A stretch of DNA of 60,273 nt from an uncultured Muribaculaceae bacterium (GCA_910586595.1 CAJUJB010000015.1:1-60273); one strand, 5' to 3'. Counted from the stretch's first letter, positions 15,729 to 26,101 are shown. Program-made: numbers and translations. Notes: a model not told the origin generated them from the sequence alone.

Positions 15729-17279
15729 TTAATCGAGGGTTATTGTCACTACCGACATAGCCGGGAGTGAGACCTTGAGTTTTCCTCCGGCAGTCTTGGC
15801 GCCTTTGAAGTCGGCTGTGGTTACAGCGGTGGGATTTTCAAATGTATTATGCGCCTTGATGTCAGCAGCGGTCAGTATGTCTGCCTGACGGATATGTGAG
15901 GGTAATCCTGCGAGGGGAATTTCTATTTCCTGAGCTTTATCGAGCAAGGTGTTGGTCAGAGAGATGCTCACCGACCCGTCTTTGGCTTTAGATGCTGTCG
16001 CGCTCAGGGTAGGGTAGGGGCGACCATTGGAGTCAGTGAGAATTTCAGCATTGTACGATATTGGTATATGCAGGGCGTCTTTATGCGGCGCATACATCTT
16101 GAAGACATGATAAGTGGGCGTGAGGATTAGCTTATCCCCTTCTGTCAGCCACATAGCCTGCAGAACGTTGGCCAACTGGGCTATGTTGGCCATTCTGATG
16201 CGGTCGGCGTGTGTGTGGAATATGTCGAGGGTGATGGCAGCCACAATCGCGTCGCGCATGGTATTTTGCTGGAAGAGATGGCCTGGAATGGTGCCCGGCT
16301 CTTCGTCGAACCATGTACCCCATTCGTCAACCAGCAGGCCGGCTTTCTTTTTGGGGTCGAAGCGATCCATAATGGCTATATGCTTGCATATCACAGTGTC
16401 AATCTCTACGGCTTTACCGATGGTGCGGTAGTATACGTCGGAGTCAAAGTCGGTGGCCGATCCTTTTGGCCCGCTCCAGCCGGTGACTGTATAATAGTGT
16501 AATGACAGACCGTCCATGCGTCCTGCTCCGATGCGGTCCATCAGCACTTCTGTCCAGTTATAGTCGTAGTCACTTGCTCCGCTGGCGATTCTGTAGAGGG
16601 TATTTCCCGGCTGGTTTCTGAGGTATGTGGAGTATCTTCTATAGTTATCGGAGTAGTATTCAGGCCTCATATTTCCTCCACAGCCCCAGCTCTCGTTTCC
16701 GATGCCGAAATATTTAACTCTCCAGGGCTCTAATCTGCCATTTGCAGCGCGTTCGTCAGCCATTGGGCCGGCCGGAGCTGTCATATATTCAACCCATTGT
16801 GCCATTTCGCCCACGGTTCCGCTGCCCATGTTGCCCGAGACATAGGGTTCGGTGCCAACCAGCTCGCAGAAGTCAAGGAATTCGTGCGTACCGAAGGAAT
16901 TATCTTCTTTTGTGCCGCCCCAATTGTTGTTTATCAGTGTAGGACGTTTGTTACGTGGACCGATGCCGTCACGCCAGTGGTAATCGTCGGCGAAGCATCC
17001 CCCGGGCCACCTCAATACAGGTACACCGAGATCCTTCATTGCCTTGATGGCATCGTTGCGGTAGCCGCGTGTATTTGGAATGGGCGAATCTTCGCCAACC
17101 CATATTCCGCCGTATACGCATCCGCCGAGATGCTCGGCAAATTGTCCGTATATCATGCGTGAGATTGTATCGGTTGCCTGCTCGGGGTGGAGAATCAGTG
17201 TGGTCGCTGGCGTCGCTGCGCTGATCACGGTCGGAGTCAGCAGCATAGTTGCCAGTAAGGCTTTGGCTGTCAGTTTCAT
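15729..17279 (-). CDS. Alpha-L-arabinofuranosidase, GH51 (compact form)
   Basis: This 516-residue GH51 enzyme removes terminal alpha-L-arabinofuranose from arabinan or arabinogalactan side chains. A signal peptide (MKLTAKALLATMLLTPTVISAA) indicates periplasmic location. Family signatures are IYGQFAEHLGG, RWPGGCFADDYHW, GNESWGCGG (acid/base Glu near residue 193) and LLVDEWGTWFD (nucleophile Glu near residue 318). The C-terminal beta-sandwich ends at the stop. The gene starts 3 bases after the stop of the hybrid two-component regulator, so both belong to one minus-strand transcript. A second, longer GH51 lies at 34476. Confidence 0.9.
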   Translation of the reverse strand: MKLTAKALLATMLLTPTVISAATPATTLILHPEQATDTISRMIYGQFAEHLGGCVYGGIWVGEDSPIPNTRGYRNDAIKAMKDLGVPVLRWPGGCFADDYHWRDGIGPRNKRPTLINNNWGGTKEDNSFGTHEFLDFCELVGTEPYVSGNMGSGTVGEMAQWVEYMTAPAGPMADERAANGRLEPWRVKYFGIGNESWGCGGNMRPEYYSDNYRRYSTYLRNQPGNTLYRIASGASDYDYNWTEVLMDRIGAGRMDGLSLHYYTVTGWSGPKGSATDFDSDVYYRTIGKAVEIDTVICKHIAIMDRFDPKKKAGLLVDEWGTWFDEEPGTIPGHLFQQNTMRDAIVAAITLDIFHTHADRIRMANIAQLANVLQAMWLTEGDKLILTPTYHVFKMYAPHKDALHIPISYNAEILTDSNGRPYPTLSATASKAKDGSVSISLTNTLLDKAQEIEIPLAGLPSHIRQADILTAADIKAHNTFENPTAVTTADFKGAKTAGGKLKVSLPAMSVVTITLD

Positions 17280-17282
17280 GGT

Positions 17283-20200
17283 CTATTCCTGATTTATCTG
17301 CAAGATATATTGTTTTGGAGGCATGTTCATCTTGCGTTTGAATGTTTCTCTGAATGTTTTTATATCGCGGAAGCCGCATAGCTCAGATACTTTCTGCACG
17401 TTGGTGTTGCCATTGCGGAAAAGTGAGACGGCTTTGCATATGCGGTATTCGTTTATGAAATCTATAAGCGACATTCCGGTCATTTTCCTTATTTTCTTGT
17501 AGAGAGTCGAGTGGCTCATGGCGAGTTTTGCCGCAAGCATCTCTATGCCGAAGTTCTCGTCGGTCATGCATTCTTCGATCACTCGGCGGCACTCAAGTAG
17601 GAATTTTTGCTCCTCGCGGTTATATGAACCCGACGGAAGGCCCGAATTGATTGTCTCGGGGTCTTCTGAAGTCTCGAACAATCTGTCGACCTGCCGGCGA
17701 AGAACTTTCAGCGGTGTTGGCTTGGTAAGATAAGCGTCGGCGCCTTCGTCGAATGCTTTGACCATATCTTCTTCCGCTGCCAGCGCCGAGAAGACCACAA
17801 TCTTGATCTTCCGTGTCTTTTTATCGGCTTTAAGGCTCTTTACAAGCTGGTGTCCATCGGCTTCAGGCATCATCAAGTCGGTGATTATCACGTCGAAATC
17901 GCCCGTTGAGGCCATTTCAATACCGGTTGCCCCGTTGGCCGCATGCCATACGCGGTAGTTGTCTTCGAATGCCCGCGCAACAACCGAAGTCACCTCGGGG
18001 TCATCGTCTACAATCAGTATCGAGCGTGTCGCCGTAGGATTATGGATAATCTCGGTGCTCAGGTTGGTGGGTTGCTGTAAATTTATCTGGGGAGAGGGCT
18101 GCATGCGTGGCGCGGCGACGGGAGCCGTGGCGGCGTCTGGCTGTTCCTTGGGCAGGATTACAGTGAATACCGAGCCTTCGTTCACATGACTTTCAAGGCT
18201 TATATGCCCATTGTGCATCTCCACGAGTTCTTTGACGAATGCCAGGCCGATACCGTCGCCTGAGCTGGTGTTCTGACCGCGTTCAGTGCGGTAGAAGGGC
18301 TGGAAGATAGCCGTCTGAAGTTTGTCGACCACACCGATGCCGGTGTCTGCCACGATGACAGCCACTTCGCTACCGACGTCTTTTACTGAAAGACTAACCT
18401 TACCACCTTTAGGGGTGTATTTGTATGCGTTTGATATGAGGTTAGTTACAATCTGCTCGAGCTTGTCGGGGTCGACAACGGCTTCAATAGGCGGATTGTC
18501 GTGCTCATATGAGAATTCGAGCGATTTTTGGCGGCACAATTGTTCATAGTCGTATGTCAGGTCGCCCAGGAATTTCACAAGCTCGGTCGGACGTGCGTAG
18601 AGCTTGAGGAGTCCGGTGTCGTTCTTGCGGAAATCTATGATATGATTGATAAGCTTGTTCAGTTTTGCGGAGTTGCGGTAGATGCCGTTTAGGCTCGCTA
18701 CGGGAATTGTCTGACGTTCGGAGTCGAGTATTTCCTCAATCTGGGCAGAGATAAGGAAACACGGCGTACGCAGTTCGTGCGAGATGGTGGCATAGAAGTC
18801 GAGCTTTGCGTCGTTAAGCTGCTTCAGCGTGTCGCGTTCGAGCTCTACAACTCTCGTTTTCTCTTGATTTTGAATGTATTTCTGCCATATGTAGAGCATG
18901 GCTCCGAACGCGATTATGATGAGAAATACCCATACCGACATCATCGATACTGACGAATACCACGCGGGGCGTACGCGCACGCCCATCGAGGCTGGTTCAT
19001 TCCATGTTCCGTCGGGATTGGTATGTCGCACCAACATGCGGTAGGTTCCTTGAGGAACGTTGGTATATGTTGCGTAGCGGGTGCTGGATACGTCGCGCCA
19101 TACGTCTTCAAGGCCCTCGAGACGGCACTCGAATTGCATCTGATCGGGATTCGACATTTCGGGCACCGTAAACGATACGGTGAAGAAATTCTGGTCATGA
19201 TCAAGTTCTACGGTACAATCTCCCTGGGTGTAGAGGGGGATGTTTGTGCGCTCTTCGTCGAGTATGGTCAGGCATGTGAACACTGTTGGCGACGTGCGGC
19301 TGCGGGGCTGTAATGCGGTCATGGGGAATGACAGCATGCCGCCGGTGGTGCCGAAGTAAGCCGTATCTCCTATCACGGCGGTGGCGTTGGGCGTATAGGT
19401 TTGAGGCACACGCGAATCCTTCTTTCTCACAAAAAGATTGCTCTCCCGTATGTATTTGAATAGGCCGTCGTCGGTGCCGATCCAGAGGTTGCCGCTTTGG
19501 TCTTCGGCCATTGAGCATACGTGTGTGTTGGTCAGGCCTTGATGGGAGCCGTAGCTCACAGCCTCGCCCGGAGAATCAATATTGATGCTGAGCAAGGTCT
19601 TGTTGCCCATATTGATCCATAGGTTGCGGCGCGAATCGAGATAGATAAATGATGAGTGGTTGCCGGGCAGCACAACTCCTCCGGGAGTCGGACTGGTCGA
19701 GTATCGTTCCTCTATTTTATATGTATATTTGTCTATTTTCAGTACGCCGGCCTGGCGGGTGGCCACCCACATATATTTACCGTCGTCGGCTATCGACATG
19801 ATACCTATGTTTACACAGCCGTCAATAGCTCTGAATTTCTTGGTCTTCTTGTTGAAAACATGCAGCGATACTCCTCCGGCCCATATGTGGCCTTCTTTAT
19901 CGTCTTCGATTATCCATAGTTTATTACCAGGTTCGTCACCTGTATCAACTTGGTAAGTAGTGATTTGGCTCGTCTGCGGATCAAGACTGATGAGGCCTCC
20001 TGAGTATACTGCGCCCCAGAGCATGTCGCCGTCGCTGAGCAACGACACAACGTTGTTGCCTGGCAATTGTGAGTTTGCGACATTGAAGTTTTTGTAGTGG
20101 CCTGTGCGCGAGTCATATACGTCCAGACCGCCGCCGTCGAGGCCTAAGTAGAGCAGGTTACCCTGAGGCACAATGGCGGTTACAATGTCGTAGGAGAGTG

Positions 20201-21266
20201 CCCCCGACGCTATATTGTTCAGTGTGTATGCATTTAGCTCGTGCGAGAGCATGCACAGACCATGTCGGTATGTGCCGCACCATACGTTGCTGTGGCTGTC
20301 GGTGAACACGGTGTATATCGCGTCGCACGGCAACGAGGAATTATAAGGTGTGTAGTGCACCAGCTCCCCTCCTTGCGATAGGGCATAGAGGCCGTCGCCA
20401 TCGGTTGCCATATATAGCACACCTTTCGATTGAGAGATCCGCATCAGGCTGTTTATCGAGATTGGATCATGCGCCGGGTTGAGTCGTCCGTCGGGCGAAA
20501 CTACCTCGAATATTCTGGCCGGACTGCCGATGCCTGCGCCTGCGTATACTATGCCGCGTATGGTGTCGCAGTAGATATTCATGTTCGAATCGAAGTGACG
20601 GCTGAAGCGGTTGTGCAGCAGTTCGCGCTCGCCATCTGCCGAGAGTATGGTGATGCCTTCGTTAGAAAGAGCCATCACGCGCCCTCGTGTGAAGCCGGTG
20701 AAGTCGGCGTATGTGCGGTTGAGAGGCTTCGGAATTTGTCTAAAAACGTTTACAGAGCCATCAGAATTTGACTTTTCTGGATCGAGACGGAGTATCTCTC
20801 CGTCCACCGAGAGGATGAAAATATTGCCCTGATGACCCATAATACGGCTTACACGGGTGTTGAGCGCGTACTCGGCGCCATCTTCGGCTATCATTCTCGA
20901 GGGGAAAAATCGGCTGTCGCTGAATCTGAAGAAATCCAGGCCGAAATCCGACCCGACCCATATGCCGTTGGGCGTGGCCAGAAGGCATCTCACCATGTTG
21001 TTGGATAGCGACTGGCTTTCGTCTATGTGGCGGTAATGTACAACATTTTTACCATCGAATCGTGCCAATCCATTCCATGTTGCAACCCACAGAAAGCCGT
21101 AATCGTCTTCTACTATGTCGTTTACAGAGTTGTCCGGTAGCCCGGCCGACATGTCGAACACCTTAAAATATGTAGTCGCCGGAGCCGTTGTGGTAGCCTC
21201 GGAGTAAAAGTGTGCAGCGATTAGGCTGAACAATAGTGCTATAAGCCTGATGGTTGAGCTTTTCAT
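17283..21266 (-). CDS. Hybrid two-component system sensor-regulator (HTCS) of the PUL
   Basis: This 1327-residue protein carries sensor and response regulator in one chain. The order is a signal peptide; a two-lobed periplasmic propeller of about 14 Reg_prop repeats (for example DDYGFLWVATWNGLARFD); a Y_Y_Y domain (about 690-760); a membrane helix (SVMMSVWVFLIIIAFGAMLY); a histidine kinase with SHELRTP (His near 828), an N-box NLISNAYKYTP and G-boxes ADTGIG and GDGIGLAF; a receiver domain with the phospho-Asp in ITDLMMP (near 1130); and an AraC-type helix-turn-helix at the C-terminus (about 1210-1325). In this family a specific oligosaccharide binds the periplasmic propeller and the protein activates the adjacent susCD operon. 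It is divergent from the PUL and next to GH51, so the ligand is probably an arabinose- or galactose-containing oligosaccharide. Confidence 0.93.
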   Translation of the reverse strand: MKSSTIRLIALLFSLIAAHFYSEATTTAPATTYFKVFDMSAGLPDNSVNDIVEDDYGFLWVATWNGLARFDGKNVVHYRHIDESQSLSNNMVRCLLATPNGIWVGSDFGLDFFRFSDSRFFPSRMIAEDGAEYALNTRVSRIMGHQGNIFILSVDGEILRLDPEKSNSDGSVNVFRQIPKPLNRTYADFTGFTRGRVMALSNEGITILSADGERELLHNRFSRHFDSNMNIYCDTIRGIVYAGAGIGSPARIFEVVSPDGRLNPAHDPISINSLMRISQSKGVLYMATDGDGLYALSQGGELVHYTPYNSSLPCDAIYTVFTDSHSNVWCGTYRHGLCMLSHELNAYTLNNIASGALSYDIVTAIVPQGNLLYLGLDGGGLDVYDSRTGHYKNFNVANSQLPGNNVVSLLSDGDMLWGAVYSGGLISLDPQTSQITTYQVDTGDEPGNKLWIIEDDKEGHIWAGGVSLHVFNKKTKKFRAIDGCVNIGIMSIADDGKYMWVATRQAGVLKIDKYTYKIEERYSTSPTPGGVVLPGNHSSFIYLDSRRNLWINMGNKTLLSINIDSPGEAVSYGSHQGLTNTHVCSMAEDQSGNLWIGTDDGLFKYIRESNLFVRKKDSRVPQTYTPNATAVIGDTAYFGTTGGMLSFPMTALQPRSRTSPTVFTCLTILDEERTNIPLYTQGDCTVELDHDQNFFTVSFTVPEMSNPDQMQFECRLEGLEDVWRDVSSTRYATYTNVPQGTYRMLVRHTNPDGTWNEPASMGVRVRPAWYSSVSMMSVWVFLIIIAFGAMLYIWQKYIQNQEKTRVVELERDTLKQLNDAKLDFYATISHELRTPCFLISAQIEEILDSERQTIPVASLNGIYRNSAKLNKLINHIIDFRKNDTGLLKLYARPTELVKFLGDLTYDYEQLCRQKSLEFSYEHDNPPIEAVVDPDKLEQIVTNLISNAYKYTPKGGKVSLSVKDVGSEVAVIVADTGIGVVDKLQTAIFQPFYRTERGQNTSSGDGIGLAFVKELVEMHNGHISLESHVNEGSVFTVILPKEQPDAATAPVAAPRMQPSPQINLQQPTNLSTEIIHNPTATRSILIVDDDPEVTSVVARAFEDNYRVWHAANGATGIEMASTGDFDVIITDLMMPEADGHQLVKSLKADKKTRKIKIVVFSALAAEEDMVKAFDEGADAYLTKPTPLKVLRRQVDRLFETSEDPETINSGLPSGSYNREEQKFLLECRRVIEECMTDENFGIEMLAAKLAMSHSTLYKKIRKMTGMSLIDFINEYRICKAVSLFRNGNTNVQKVSELCGFRDIKTFRETFKRKMNMPPKQYILQINQE

Positions 21267-21323
21267 GGTGAAAGGACGTTTTTCACGAAGTTGGAGAGGT
21301 GGGAATTAGATTGGTTTCTTGCG

Positions 21324-21357
21324 CAAAATTACGAAAATATTCCCATTTCGGGCAAAA
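21324..21357 (-). promoter_or_regulatory. Promoter of the HTCS-GH51 transcript
   Basis: On the minus strand TTTTG (21353-21357), 21 bases, then TAATTTTG (21324-21331) match the Bacteroidetes consensus. The HTCS start codon lies about 57 bases downstream. Confidence 0.65.
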
Positions 21358-21374
21358 TTGAGCGAAAATCATGC

Positions 21375-21470
21375 AGGGCGATTTTCGTAAAATAGGAGGT
21401 GATAATTCGTATTTGTCAGTTTTTGACACAAAATTTTCATACATTTGTGAAGAAATACGAAAACCGCCCT
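21375..21470. promoter_or_regulatory. Long-range inverted repeat, candidate HTCS operator
   Basis: AGGGCGATTTTCGTA (21375-21389) and TACGAAAACCGCCCT (21456-21470) are inverted copies matching at 14 of 15 positions, 66 bases apart. They lie just upstream of the -7 box at 21514 that serves the PUL operon and close to the HTCS promoter. The arrangement suggests two half-sites for a dimeric activator; binding by the HTCS is inference. Confidence 0.45.
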
Positions 21471-21513
21471 TTAATGGGCGAATTTATTCTCGTGTTTTTC
21501 TCGCCTCATTGGC

Positions 21514-21521
21514 TAACTTTG
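21514..21521 (+). promoter_or_regulatory. -7 box of the PUL operon
   Basis: TAACTTTG matches TAnnTTTG and lies 60 bases before the chosen start at 21581. There is no TTG-type -33 element, as expected for an activator-dependent PUL promoter. It excludes the longer frame beginning at 21371. Confidence 0.65.
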
Positions 21522-21580
21522 CAACCGAAAATCTAAGGCAATTGCGTGCCTATATCCTAAAACTACCTTTGAAATACTTT

Positions 21581-22717
21581 ATGAAGCTTACCCATGTTTT
21601 AGCTTTCGTCACCGCACTCCCGCTTGCGCAGGCTCCCGTCTTCGCAGGCGATGGCTCTATACGTCCGGGCGAAATCTGGCCCGACAATACGGGTGTGCAT
21701 ATTAACGCGCACGGAGGTGGCGTGCTTGCGCATGACGGTAAATACTATTGGTACGGCGAGCATAAAAGCGACCATACGAGCTCGGCTCTTGTGGGCGTCA
21801 CCTGCTACAGCTCCGACAATCTCTCTGATTGGACCAACTGCGGCGTTGCCCTGAAGGTTGTCGACACTGAAGGCCACGATCTCGAGCGCGGATGCGTTCT
21901 CGAGCGTCCTAAAGTGGTCTACAATGCGCTCACCGGAAAATATGTGATGTGGTTCCACCTCGAGCTTAAAGGCAAAGGCTATGCTGCCGCACGCTATGGC
22001 GTCGCAACCGCAGATAATCCTGAAGGCCCCTTCACATACCTCCGCTCCGGCCGTGTGCTCCCCGGCATCTATCCTGAGAATATGAGTCTTGCCGAGCGCC
22101 GCGAGGCAGCCGCCCTTCCTCGTCTTGCTTCCGATCCTTGGGCTGAAGCCTGGAGTGAACCCTGGCGCTCTGACGTCCGTCTCGGCATGTTCAATGCGCG
22201 CGACATCGTATCCGGCCAGATGGCCCGCGATATGACGGTTTTCGTTGATGATGATGGCAAAGCATATCATATCTTCTCTTCCGAAGAAAATCTCACACTT
22301 GTAATAGCAGAACTCTCAGCTGATTACACTTCTCATACCGGCCGCTACATCCGTGTGGCTCCCGGCGATCAGAACGAGGCTCCGGCTATCTTCAAGAAAG
22401 ACGGCACATATTGGATGATTACCAGCGGTTGCACCGGATGGGATCCCAATGAAGCCCGTATGTACTCGGCAACCTCCATCTGGGGGCCCTGGACCCGCCA
22501 CAAAAATCCATGTCGTGGCCCCAAAGCTGAGCTTACCTTCGGCGGTCAAAGCACATATATATTAAATGTGCCCGGCACCGATAACTTTATCTTCATGGCC
22601 GACATCTGGCGCCCCAAGCATCCATCGGATGCACGCTATGTATGGCTCCCCATCTCCTGGGCCGACGGAAAACCCACCGTCGAGTGGCAGCAGGAGTGGA
22701 AGCCGGGCGAGCTTTGA
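21581..22717 (+). CDS. Secreted GH43 enzyme, probably exo-beta-1,3-galactanase-like subfamily
   Basis: The protein has 378 residues with a signal peptide (MKLTHVLAFVTALPLAQAPVFA). The opening EIWPDNTGVHINAHGGG and YYWYGEHKSD are the pattern of the GH43 group that contains exo-beta-1,3-galactanases (GH43_24) and the related GH43_34. Further blades are visible at RPKVVYNALTGKYVMWFH, DMTVFVDDDGKAYHIFSSE and EAPAIFKKDGTYWMITSGC. It is a single-domain enzyme with no binding module. It is the first gene of the PUL operon and is followed by SusC after 74 bases without a new promoter. A paralogous GH43 domain is fused to GH35 at 37749. Confidence 0.85.
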   Translation: MKLTHVLAFVTALPLAQAPVFAGDGSIRPGEIWPDNTGVHINAHGGGVLAHDGKYYWYGEHKSDHTSSALVGVTCYSSDNLSDWTNCGVALKVVDTEGHDLERGCVLERPKVVYNALTGKYVMWFHLELKGKGYAAARYGVATADNPEGPFTYLRSGRVLPGIYPENMSLAERREAAALPRLASDPWAEAWSEPWRSDVRLGMFNARDIVSGQMARDMTVFVDDDGKAYHIFSSEENLTLVIAELSADYTSHTGRYIRVAPGDQNEAPAIFKKDGTYWMITSGCTGWDPNEARMYSATSIWGPWTRHKNPCRGPKAELTFGGQSTYILNVPGTDNFIFMADIWRPKHPSDARYVWLPISWADGKPTVEWQQEWKPGEL

Positions 22718-22791
22718 TGCCTCTTCCTACTCTGAATCTTCTCAAACCAATCCATTTAGAAAAAACCAATTAGCTCATTTCTTTATAAACC

Positions 22792-25700
22792 ATGAAATTC
22801 ACCAAGCTTACAATCGCACGCTTGTTGGCAGTGTCGCTCTTAGCGGCCGGAGCTCCGGGTTTCTCAGCTTTCGCGGCTGCTGATCCCGCTCCCCAGGCTA
22901 CGACGTCAGCTAACGCCATCACTGGCGTGGTCTATGACGACGAAGGCGAGCCAGCCATCGGCGCTTCAGTCAAGTGCAAGGAAAATGAAAAACTATCGGT
23001 GGTAACTGACCTCGATGGACGTTTCCACATCACATCGAGCAAACCTCTTACTCTCGAGATCTCTTACATCGGTTTTGCCACCCAGACAATTAAGGCTAAT
23101 CCCGGTGACCCGATCGAAGTAGTTCTGAAAACTGACAATAACCTTCTCGAAGACGTTGTAGTCGTAGGTTTTGCCACTCAGAAGCGTGTCAACCTTACCG
23201 GTTCGGTAGGTACCGCATCTGCAAAAGACATCGAGAGCCGCCCTGTGCAGAATGCCGCTGCAGCTCTTCAGGGTGTGATTCCCGGTCTTAACATTTCGAA
23301 CTCTTCATCTGGTGGTGAGCTCAACTCATCCAAGCAGGTAAATATCCGTGGTACAGCCACTATCGGTGAGGGCTCGAATGGTTCTCCCCTTATCCTTATC
23401 GACGGTCTTGAAGGTGACCTTAACTCGGTCAACCCCAACGATATCGAGAGCATCTCGGTTCTTAAGGACGCCGCTGCATCTTCAATCTACGGTTCTCGTG
23501 CTCCCTTCGGTGTGATCCTCGTCACCACCAAGGCCGGTACTGCCGGAAAGTCGCAGATCCGTTACTCTAACTCTTTCCGCTTCAACGAGCCTCTTACCCC
23601 GATGAAGATGATGGACTCTTGGCAGTACATCAACTATCTCAACGACGTGGCCCGTTACACCAAGCCGGGTAATCAGGAATTCAGCGACGACTTCGTTGAA
23701 GGTGCCTACGCTTACTATACAGGCCAGAGCGACAACTTCATCTACCAGAATGTATGGTCAGGCGACTATCGCCGCTGGGGTTCTGGTGAGTGCGGTGGTA
23801 CTTTTGCCAACGTTAACTGGGTCGACGAGCTCTATAAGAAGTCTGCCTTCGCTCAGGAACACAACCTCACCCTTACTGGTGGTAATGACAAAGTAACCTA
23901 CTATGTCAGCGGTAACTACCTCGATCAGGACGGCTTCCTTAAATATGGTAACGACGCCTACGACCGCTTCTCACTCATGGGCAAATTCAGCGCACAGCTG
24001 ACCAAGTGGCTCAATGTTCAGTACACTGGCAAATGGATCCGTACTGACTACGACCGTCCTACCATCATGTCGGGCGGTTTCTACGAGAAGGTTATCCGCC
24101 GTCTCGCGCCTACCAACCCCAAGTATGACCCAAATGGTTATATCGCAGCCGACTACAACTATATCGAGCACCTCGAGAATGGTGGTCGCCACAAGGAACA
24201 GAACGACCTCTTTACCAATCAGGTAAAACTCGTCATCACTCCTCTTAAGGGCTGGAACATCATCGGCGAGCTCAATACTAAGGTCAACAGCGACTGGACT
24301 CATCAGGATTCCAATATTGTATATGCTCATGATGCCGACGACCTCGAGGGCCTCTCTTCTGAGACAACTCACATCGCCTTCGACTCGGGTGAACACAATA
24401 GTGTATATGAATATGCTTATCGTCAGACTTATATCAACTATAATATCTATTCTGATTACACCTTCAATGTTGCTGAGCGCAACAACTTCAAGGTAATGCT
24501 CGGCTTCCAGTCTGAGGACAACAAATACCGCAACCTCAGTGCAAGCCGTAACGACATGCTTGTTGAAGACCTCCCTGTTCTTAATCTTACAAGCTCCAAG
24601 GAAACTTATGATTTGGGAAGTGCATATGAGCTGTGGCGTACTGTAGGTTTCTTCGGCCGTATCAACTACGACTTCGACAGCAAGTACCTCGTTGAGTTTA
24701 ACCTCCGCTACGATGGTTCTTCACGTTTCCGCGCTAACCGACGCTGGGTATGGTCGCCTTCAGCTTCTATCGGTTGGAATATCGACCGTGAAAATTTCTG
24801 GGAATCTCTTCGGCCTGTAATCCCTGCCCTCAAGCTCCGTGCGTCTTACGGTCACCTCTCTAACCAGAATACTCGTGGTTGGTATCCAACCTATCGTATT
24901 ATTACAGTTGATAATCAAGCGAGCAACTGGCTTGTGGACAATAGCAAGCAGAATACCGCTTCCTTCCCCGCGCTGATTTATGAAGGACTTACATGGGAGA
25001 AGATTAAGAATACCAACGTAGGTGTCGACTTCTCATTATTGCGCTACCGTCTCACTGGTTCGTTCGACTACTTCTGGCGTACCAACTCAGACATGCTTGG
25101 TAAAGCAGTAGACCTTCCTGCTGTATTTGGCGCAGACGTTCCACCTGTAAATAGCCTGGAAATGCGCACCTATGGTTGGGAACTTTCTCTCGGTTGGCAG
25201 GATCATATCAATGACTTCAACTACTCTGTTAAGGTCAATCTCTCTGACGACAAGACCCGAATCCTCAAATTCCGTAACGAAGACCGTCTCTTCAATACTA
25301 ATGACCTTAACAGCATAGCTTATGTTGAAGGCGAGTTAATCGGTAATATCTATGGTCTCACTTCGCTCGGCGTTGCCAAGACCGACGAAGAGATGCAGGC
25401 TCATCTTGCTAATGTAAACCAGGATAAAATCGGTTCTAACTGGATGGCCGGCGACATCATGTATGCCGACATCGACGGTGACGGTGAAATTACCAAGGGT
25501 ACTGGTCTCGACGACCTCGGTGACCTTAAGAAAATCGGTAACAACCAGCCCCGCTACCGCATCGGTTTCAACCTCTTCGCTTCTTGGAAAGGCTTCGACG
25601 TAACCGCATTCTTCCAGGGCGTCTGCAAGCGCGACTACTACTTCTCTCCCTATGGTGGTCAAGGTACTGCCGGCAAGGGTGCAGTGTTCTGGGGAGCTAC

Positions 25701-26091
25701 CACCGGTGGCCGTTGGGAATCAATCTTCCTTGTTGACCACCTCGACTACTGGCGCGACGAAACAAGTCTTCTTGGTGAGAACCGCGATGCATATTACGCA
25801 CGTCCTCTCTACTACACCAATAAGAACCGTGAGTTCCAGGACCGCTATATGCAGAATGCATCCTACCTCCGTCTGAAGAACCTCCAGGTTGGTTATACTC
25901 TGCCGAAGAGCATCACCGAGAAATTCTACTGCAGCAACCTCCGCATCTTCTTCTCTGGCGAAAACCTCTGCACTTGGACCAAGCTCTCGAAGGTGCTCGA
26001 CCCCGAGTCTCTCGAAGTTTCATCGATGAAGTCTGGTTCTTCTTATCCTATCGCAAAGACATATTCTTTCGGTCTCACTATCGACTTCTAA
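22792..26091 (+). CDS. SusC-like TonB-dependent outer-membrane oligosaccharide transporter
   Basis: This 1099-residue protein is the channel that imports oligosaccharides across the outer membrane with TonB energy. It has a signal peptide, a carboxypeptidase-D-like N-terminal domain (ITGVVYDDEGEPAIGASV), a TonB-box region (LLEDVVVVGFATQKR), a plug domain (VQNAAAALQGVIPGLNI; IESISVLKDAAASSIYGSRA) and a 22-strand barrel ending YSFGLTIDF. The codons are strongly biased to C-ending forms, suggesting high expression. It is paired with the SusD lipoprotein 66 bases downstream, separated by a perfect hairpin. Confidence 0.96.
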   Translation: MKFTKLTIARLLAVSLLAAGAPGFSAFAAADPAPQATTSANAITGVVYDDEGEPAIGASVKCKENEKLSVVTDLDGRFHITSSKPLTLEISYIGFATQTIKANPGDPIEVVLKTDNNLLEDVVVVGFATQKRVNLTGSVGTASAKDIESRPVQNAAAALQGVIPGLNISNSSSGGELNSSKQVNIRGTATIGEGSNGSPLILIDGLEGDLNSVNPNDIESISVLKDAAASSIYGSRAPFGVILVTTKAGTAGKSQIRYSNSFRFNEPLTPMKMMDSWQYINYLNDVARYTKPGNQEFSDDFVEGAYAYYTGQSDNFIYQNVWSGDYRRWGSGECGGTFANVNWVDELYKKSAFAQEHNLTLTGGNDKVTYYVSGNYLDQDGFLKYGNDAYDRFSLMGKFSAQLTKWLNVQYTGKWIRTDYDRPTIMSGGFYEKVIRRLAPTNPKYDPNGYIAADYNYIEHLENGGRHKEQNDLFTNQVKLVITPLKGWNIIGELNTKVNSDWTHQDSNIVYAHDADDLEGLSSETTHIAFDSGEHNSVYEYAYRQTYINYNIYSDYTFNVAERNNFKVMLGFQSEDNKYRNLSASRNDMLVEDLPVLNLTSSKETYDLGSAYELWRTVGFFGRINYDFDSKYLVEFNLRYDGSSRFRANRRWVWSPSASIGWNIDRENFWESLRPVIPALKLRASYGHLSNQNTRGWYPTYRIITVDNQASNWLVDNSKQNTASFPALIYEGLTWEKIKNTNVGVDFSLLRYRLTGSFDYFWRTNSDMLGKAVDLPAVFGADVPPVNSLEMRTYGWELSLGWQDHINDFNYSVKVNLSDDKTRILKFRNEDRLFNTNDLNSIAYVEGELIGNIYGLTSLGVAKTDEEMQAHLANVNQDKIGSNWMAGDIMYADIDGDGEITKGTGLDDLGDLKKIGNNQPRYRIGFNLFASWKGFDVTAFFQGVCKRDYYFSPYGGQGTAGKGAVFWGATTGGRWESIFLVDHLDYWRDETSLLGENRDAYYARPLYYTNKNREFQDRYMQNASYLRLKNLQVGYTLPKSITEKFYCSNLRIFFSGENLCTWTKLSKVLDPESLEVSSMKSGSSYPIAKTYSFGLTIDF

Positions 26092-26101
26092 ATTTAGCGA
26101 A

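Noticed and set aside
21371..21580. N-terminal extension of the GH43 frame
   Set aside because: It precedes the -7 box at 21514 and lies over the inverted repeat; the signal peptide begins at 21581.
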